A DNA stretch of 9,986 bases, taken from positions 1-9,986 of the forward strand of contig CALCQV010000117.1 in the NCBI GenBank assembly GCA_937894795.1. Reading direction: 5' to 3'. Each line of letters opens with the position of its first letter. Position 1 is the first letter of the stretch. The position numbers and the translations under genes were made by a program. Shown here piece by piece: positions 6,448-9,986 of this stretch. Source of the stretch: an uncultured Bacteroidales bacterium (GTDB taxonomy: Bacteria > Bacteroidota > Bacteroidia > Bacteroidales > Lentimicrobiaceae). Below the pieces are notes generated by a model. It was given only the letters and a program-made list of their open reading frames with translations. It was not told the origin of the DNA and made no database searches.

Positions 6448-6879
6448 TTAAAAATCGGCCATAAAGTATTCTTCCTCAAATTTCTTGACTACCACACCAT
6501 TGATAATCATTTTCATGGTATCAGCATCCATATAGGGACTCTTGTCAATTCTATACTGCCTGCCGCTATGGTAGGGCTTCTTGATATTGATAGCCGTATC
6601 ACCCAGAAATTCAACTTCAAACCCGAAGTTGTATACTTCATTGGCCTTCCTTAACCTTAACTTCTCATAGTCGGGATGCAGGCTATCAATAGGCTGATAT
6701 ACATTTGCATTCCCTTGAGCCATTATTTGAATCTGAAAACCTGATGGCGACTGCCATACGCCAATAAAATCCATCTTGGTGGCCGGTATGGAATCAGGTG
6801 CACCACATGCCGATAAGAGAAAAAGAAAAATTACCGGCAACAGGAATACAGGTATGCTTTTCAATATTCTGTTTTTCAT
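6448..6879 (-). CDS. Small predicted lipoprotein of unknown function
   Basis: A 143-residue protein with a lipoprotein signal: two basic residues at K2 and R4, a hydrophobic core VFLLPVIFLFLL and the lipobox L-S-A-C with C25 as the modified cysteine. No aspartate follows the cysteine; GAPDS comes next. The mature domain of about 118 residues starts with DFIGVWQSPSGFQIQI, which recalls the opening strand of small lipocalin-like barrels (G-x-W), and continues as alternating polar and hydrophobic strands with the segments FEVEFLGDTAINI and MIINGVVVKKF. I do not recognise a named family with confidence. It is the first gene of the minus-strand run lipoprotein - DUF2007 - ZIP transporter. The envelope location is well supported, the function is not. 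Confidence 0.8.
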   Translation of the reverse strand: MKNRILKSIPVFLLPVIFLFLLSACGAPDSIPATKMDFIGVWQSPSGFQIQIMAQGNANVYQPIDSLHPDYEKLRLRKANEVYNFGFEVEFLGDTAINIKKPYHSGRQYRIDKSPYMDADTMKMIINGVVVKKFEEEYFMADF

Positions 6880-7111
6880 TGGAATGTCATTTATAATTAA
6901 GTTTAAATGATTGGTTCACGACCTCAAAAAGCTATCTAAAGATAATCAAAACAAAGCGTATTTTACAAAGTTTAATGGTGTATACATTTCCTCCTGTTCA
7001 TTCTTTCTCATCCAAATCCATTACTCCATTCCAGTTCATCCAATTTCTCTGCCGCTTGAGTTATTCATTCCACAACTTCCACATTGTTATGTTTTAGTAT
7101 GTCAAACCAAC
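6880..7111. other. Intergenic stretch between hydrolase and lipoprotein genes
   Basis: This 232-base gap separates two minus-strand transcription units. It contains the weak promoter candidate at 6927-6955. I see no strong stem-loop with a T-run that would end the hydrolase transcript, and no convincing small gene on either strand. Confidence 0.5.
6927..6955 (-). promoter_or_regulatory. Weak candidate promoter for the lipoprotein-DUF2007-ZIP unit
   Basis: On the minus strand TTTG (6955-6952) is followed after 17 bp by TAGCTTTT (6934-6927), one base away from TAnnTTTG. The spacing is shorter than the usual 19-21. It would give a leader of roughly 40 bases before the ATG at 6879. No better candidate was seen in the gap. 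Confidence 0.3.
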
Positions 7112-7945
7112 TTATAATAACTTATCCAGCCAGGTAATGATAACTTCAAAAACCTCTGCTCTCTCCGGTTCGTTGTGCAATTCATGAAATGCTTCATCCC
7201 ATAATACCAGGGTGCATTTCTCATCTATGGGAGCAGCAAAATCAATACTCCCTGATGGGTAGGCAATTTTATCAGCCTTCCCATGCATCAATAACAGAGG
7301 CAGTTCCAGTTCCGGTGCATGTTCCAACGTCCAACTCCTCGCTTCCAGCAGTTTCTTTCCAAAACCCAGCGACAGTCTATAATGTACCATCGGATCATCA
7401 ATATAAGCCTGAACGGTAACACTATCACGTGACAATTGTTCAGGCACCAGGCCGCTGTGGAGTGTCATTCCCGGTATCACTGAGCCCAGGATTCTTGCAG
7501 CCATTAGCTTTACAGGTTGCTCATCAAGGGAGGTATGCAGTGCAGGGCTGGTAGCAATAATCCCGTTGATCAGTGGTTTGCGCTTCAGCGAATAGTATAA
7601 AACCATGATAGCACCCAGACTCTGTCCATAGAGGAACAGAGGTATTTCTTCATAACGGTGCTTTGCCTCCTCCAAAACCCTGTCAATATCCTTTAAAATG
7701 GCTTCCATGGAAGGCACATGACCGTGTTTACCTGCTGATCGTCCATGTCCGCGCCAATCGGCACCCATCAGCACATAACCGGCATCGGTCAATGCCTTAG
7801 CCACATGCTCAAACCTGCCGGTATGCTCACCAATACCATGTATCAGGCAAACCACTCCTTTTATAGGGATATCTTCAGGTTCCCAGCCCTGAGCAAATAT
7901 TTCCAATCCATCGGCCGACTTCCACGATGTATTAAAATTTCTCAT
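7112..7945 (-). CDS. Alpha/beta hydrolase, monoacylglycerol lipase-like (serine aminopeptidase S33/Hydrolase_4)
   Basis: A 277-residue cytoplasmic alpha/beta hydrolase. The oxyanion region is LIHGIGEH (H36, G37). Then comes ADWRGHGRSAGKHGHV, the G-H-G-x-S-x-G segment typical of monoacylglycerol lipases and lysophospholipases. The nucleophile elbow is YGQSLGA (S109), the acid is probably D225 in LLMHGKADKI, and the base is H254 in AFHELHNEP, so the catalytic triad is complete. The likely reaction is hydrolysis of a monoacylglycerol or similar ester, but substrates vary in this family. The frame has an ATG at 7966 that adds MWLIILS; the ATG at 7945 (MRNFNTSWKSADG) puts the family start a normal distance from the first strand and is preferred, without certainty. 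It lies 64 bp after the amidase gene with no promoter motif between them, so it is probably the last gene of that operon. Confidence 0.9.
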   Translation of the reverse strand: MRNFNTSWKSADGLEIFAQGWEPEDIPIKGVVCLIHGIGEHTGRFEHVAKALTDAGYVLMGADWRGHGRSAGKHGHVPSMEAILKDIDRVLEEAKHRYEEIPLFLYGQSLGAIMVLYYSLKRKPLINGIIATSPALHTSLDEQPVKLMAARILGSVIPGMTLHSGLVPEQLSRDSVTVQAYIDDPMVHYRLSLGFGKKLLEARSWTLEHAPELELPLLLMHGKADKIAYPSGSIDFAAPIDEKCTLVLWDEAFHELHNEPERAEVFEVIITWLDKLL

Positions 7946-8009
7946 AGAGAGGATTATCAACCACATTTAATTCTTATTCCGAATCTAATTCTATGTGCCC
8001 TTCGAATTG

Positions 8010-9641
8010 CTATTCCTTGAACTGAGGTACTATCCGGTGTTTTGTTCCTACCTCATAAGCGTAGGCTATTCCTATCAGCACCGGTTCACTCCAGGCTCTT
8101 CCAAAAAAGGAGATACCTACCGGCAATCCGTCAACTGAGCCCATAGGCACACTGATGTTGGGATAACCTGCCAGTGCTGCCGGCGAGGAGCTGCCCAGTT
8201 GGAAACTATCGCCGTTTATATGGTCGGTATTCCAGGCAGGTGATCCGGTAGGTGCTACAATGGCATCAAGCTGATGCAGATTCATCACCCGGTCAATTCC
8301 ATCCTCCCTCATTCCCTTCATCATTCCTGCCAGCACTTCCTTGTATTCAGGAGAGTTGAGATCACCTTTTGCCTGAGCCATCTCAAGATACCGCTGGTTA
8401 TAAAAATCCATCTCTACAGAATCCTGTTTATTGAAGGCTATCAGCTCCTCCAGGCTTTTAACAGGAGCACCGGCACCCAGCGACCTGAAGTACTTGTTAA
8501 GACCATCCTTATATTCATACAGCAGAACCTGAAACGAGTAGTTCTCCACCTGAGGATCAGCAATAGCATCAATTTCCACTATTATCGCGCCTTTACTCTT
8601 CATATACTCTACCGCCTTGTACATCAGTGAGTCAACTTTAAAGTTTATACCCATTGGTTCTTTCAAGAAACCAATTCTCTTACCTTCCAAAGCATTTTCA
8701 TGCAGGAACTGAGTATAATCAGTATAATATTTACCTTCACTTGCAGCCGTCAACTGATCTTCACTATCTATTCCCGTAAGGGCACCCAGACAAATAGCAG
8801 CATCCCTTACGGTGCGGGCCATGGGGCCCGGGGTATCCTGAGTAAAGGAAATTGGAATGACTCCTGAGCGGCTTACTAGACCAACTGTAGGCTTGATACC
8901 CACAATACCATTGGCATTTGAAGGACAAACAATGGAACCGTTGGTTTCAGTGCCTATGGCAACCATGGTGAGATTGGCTGATACGGCAACTGCAGAGCCT
9001 GAGCTTGAGCCGCAGGGATTCCTTCCAAGATAATAGGGGTTTTTTGTTTGTCCGCCTACCCCACTCCAGCCACTAGAGGAAAGTTCTCCACGGAAATTGG
9101 CCCATTCACTGAGATTGGCCTTACCTATGATTACTGTTCCGGCCTCCCTTAGTTTTACTACCAAATAACCATCCTGTAGGGGGAACGACTTTGCGAGCGC
9201 CCGTGAACCGGCGGTACAGGGCATCTTATCATGGGTATCAATGTTATCTTTTAGTAGTACCGGTATACCATGCATGGGGCCTCTGATCTTTCCCTCTTTT
9301 ATCTCCTTGTCAAGCTGCTCAGCTATCTTTAGGGCATCGGGGTTCACCATTATTACCGAATGCAACCCGGGCCCCTGCCTGTCAATTGCATCAATACGAT
9401 CAATATAGGCCTGCACGAGCTCTTTCACGGTAAATGACCCGTCCTTATAGCCTTGCTGGATTTGTGTGATGTCCATTTCCAGAAATCTGAACTCATCATC
9501 GGTTATTGACGCATTGGCCTCATCGCGGTTTTTATCTATGGTCTTCACATCCCTGCAAGTGGTCTGCAGGATAACGGTACCCATAATAAAAGCCGCGAAC
9601 AACAGGATTCTCCATGTAACATTACTGATTCTACATTTCAT
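8010..9641 (-). CDS. Amidase-signature enzyme, peptide-amidase-like, with N-terminal export or anchor segment
   Basis: A 543-residue amidase-signature hydrolase that cleaves amide bonds with a Ser-cisSer-Lys triad. K131 lies in LLKDNIDT, the cis-serine is S212 in CGSSSGSAVAV, and the nucleophile is S236 in GTETNGSIVCPS. The 24-residue spacing S212-S236 matches the family (S217/S241 in FAAH). The form SPCGSSSGS...GTETxGSIVCPS...GLVSRSGVIP...QDTPGPM resembles bacterial peptide amidases more than GatA. Residues 10-27 are a hydrophobic segment ending in C29 (QTTCRD). That is not a standard lipobox because glutamine is at -3, so it may be a lipoprotein, a Sec-exported protein or a membrane-anchored one. 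The frame extends upstream to TTG at 9665, but the ATG at 9641 overlaps the preceding stop codon by 11 bp (ATGAAATGTAG) in the manner of coupled genes and starts the export signal properly. Confidence 0.92.
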   Translation of the reverse strand: MKCRISNVTWRILLFAAFIMGTVILQTTCRDVKTIDKNRDEANASITDDEFRFLEMDITQIQQGYKDGSFTVKELVQAYIDRIDAIDRQGPGLHSVIMVNPDALKIAEQLDKEIKEGKIRGPMHGIPVLLKDNIDTHDKMPCTAGSRALAKSFPLQDGYLVVKLREAGTVIIGKANLSEWANFRGELSSSGWSGVGGQTKNPYYLGRNPCGSSSGSAVAVSANLTMVAIGTETNGSIVCPSNANGIVGIKPTVGLVSRSGVIPISFTQDTPGPMARTVRDAAICLGALTGIDSEDQLTAASEGKYYTDYTQFLHENALEGKRIGFLKEPMGINFKVDSLMYKAVEYMKSKGAIIVEIDAIADPQVENYSFQVLLYEYKDGLNKYFRSLGAGAPVKSLEELIAFNKQDSVEMDFYNQRYLEMAQAKGDLNSPEYKEVLAGMMKGMREDGIDRVMNLHQLDAIVAPTGSPAWNTDHINGDSFQLGSSSPAALAGYPNISVPMGSVDGLPVGISFFGRAWSEPVLIGIAYAYEVGTKHRIVPQFKE

Positions 9642-9986
9642 GATTTTTGGGTTTATGAAGTTCAATACTCAACAATAACCGGCTCTCAGGGGCATAAAAG
9701 AGATCCACTTTCATTCCTTCGTCGCATTGGTCATATAATTCCTTATCTACCCTGTGGCGTACGTTGTTTACTACCAGGTTATAGCGGTCAAACTCATTCA
9801 TCCGCCTGCCACCAACCCAAAATGATCCACTCCCGGCCTCAAAATCAGTCAATATCTCCTTAGTCTGGATGGTGCCTGTTTCCATCACCTTTTCCCGGTT
9901 TCTGATATCAGCCACGTACTTTCTGTTCATAAAGAAACCAATCAGCACGGCAAGAAGAACAATGCCACCCAGTGCCAGGCGTACTT
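9631..9986 (-). CDS. Membrane-anchored small protein, 5' end beyond window
   Basis: A partial gene whose frame remains open to the right edge. The visible part is about 118 codons. The N-terminal residues visible at the edge read VRLALGGIVLLAVLIGFFMN, a single transmembrane helix followed by basic RK. The true start is therefore probably only one or two codons outside the window (perhaps M-K-V-R), not the internal GTG at 9948. The remaining 90 or so residues form a soluble beta-rich domain: TGTIQTKEIL, SGSFWVGGRR, RYNLVVNNVRHRVDKEL, KVDLFYAPESRLLLSIEL. I do not recognise the family; DUF3592-like small membrane proteins have a similar general plan, but I cannot confirm membership. Its stop overlaps the amidase start by 11 bp, so the two are translationally coupled and probably share one transcript. 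Confidence 0.75.
   Translation of the reverse strand, partial: VRLALGGIVLLAVLIGFFMNRKYVADIRNREKVMETGTIQTKEILTDFEAGSGSFWVGGRRMNEFDRYNLVVNNVRHRVDKELYDQCDEGMKVDLFYAPESRLLLSIELHKPKNHEM

Noticed and set aside
7008..7067. Short minus-strand coding-like stretch (reads ITQAAEKLDELEWSNG between two stops)
   Set aside because: It looks protein-like and might be a relic of a decayed gene, but it is fewer than 20 codons with stops on both sides and no start. Chance cannot be excluded.
6911..7117. 68-codon plus-strand frame in the gap between two minus-strand genes
   Set aside because: It starts with TTG, has no promoter or family signature, and ends inside the hydrolase 3' end. The composition is not convincing for a real protein.

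Overview
The window looks like a chromosomal segment of a Bacteroidota bacterium, probably Bacteroidales/Marinilabiliales-like. Four observations support this. A 950-residue secreted protein ends in a type IX secretion (T9SS) sorting domain and carries SprB-like repeats, both hallmarks of that phylum. Several genes are preceded by TAnnTTTG boxes, the Bacteroidota -7 element, and no clear Shine-Dalgarno sequences are seen. The ribosomal proteins L21 and L27 are in the rplU-rpmA order. The intergenic DNA holds a GCCCCnnnGGGGC-type palindromic repeat of a kind I remember as frequent in this phylum; that last point is from memory only.

Layout, left to right. Positions 1-485 are non-coding and repeat-rich: two tandem copies of a 21-bp palindromic repeat, a small imperfect hairpin, and a strikingly regular dyad of 7-bp units spaced exactly 11 bp apart on both arms. 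A plus-strand EamA/DMT transporter follows (486-1406). It converges on a large minus-strand gene (1464-4316) for a secreted, calcium-loop-rich VCBS/FG-GAP protein with SprB-like repeats and a T9SS tail. That gene is divergent from rplU-rpmA (4514-5119), which has a near-consensus promoter and ends at a textbook intrinsic terminator (5141-5168).

Everything from 5275 to the right edge is on the minus strand, in two apparent transcription units. Unit one reads, in transcription order, a small lipoprotein (6879-6448), a DUF2007-like protein (6390-6100) and a GufA/ZIP11-type metal transporter (6084-5275). Unit two reads a membrane-anchored small protein cut by the window edge (9986-9631), an amidase-signature enzyme resembling peptide amidases (9641-8010, overlapping the previous gene by 11 bp) and a monoacylglycerol-lipase-like alpha/beta hydrolase (7945-7112).

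Most of the window is ordinary housekeeping and transport content. I see no CRISPR array, tRNA, rRNA, insertion sequence or recognisable defence system. The item least explained by standard annotation is the 11-bp-phased inverted array at about 265-376 upstream of the transporter. Several genes have longer reading frames that begin at TTG or GTG. Promoter positions, gene overlap or signal peptides argue for the internal ATG starts used here.
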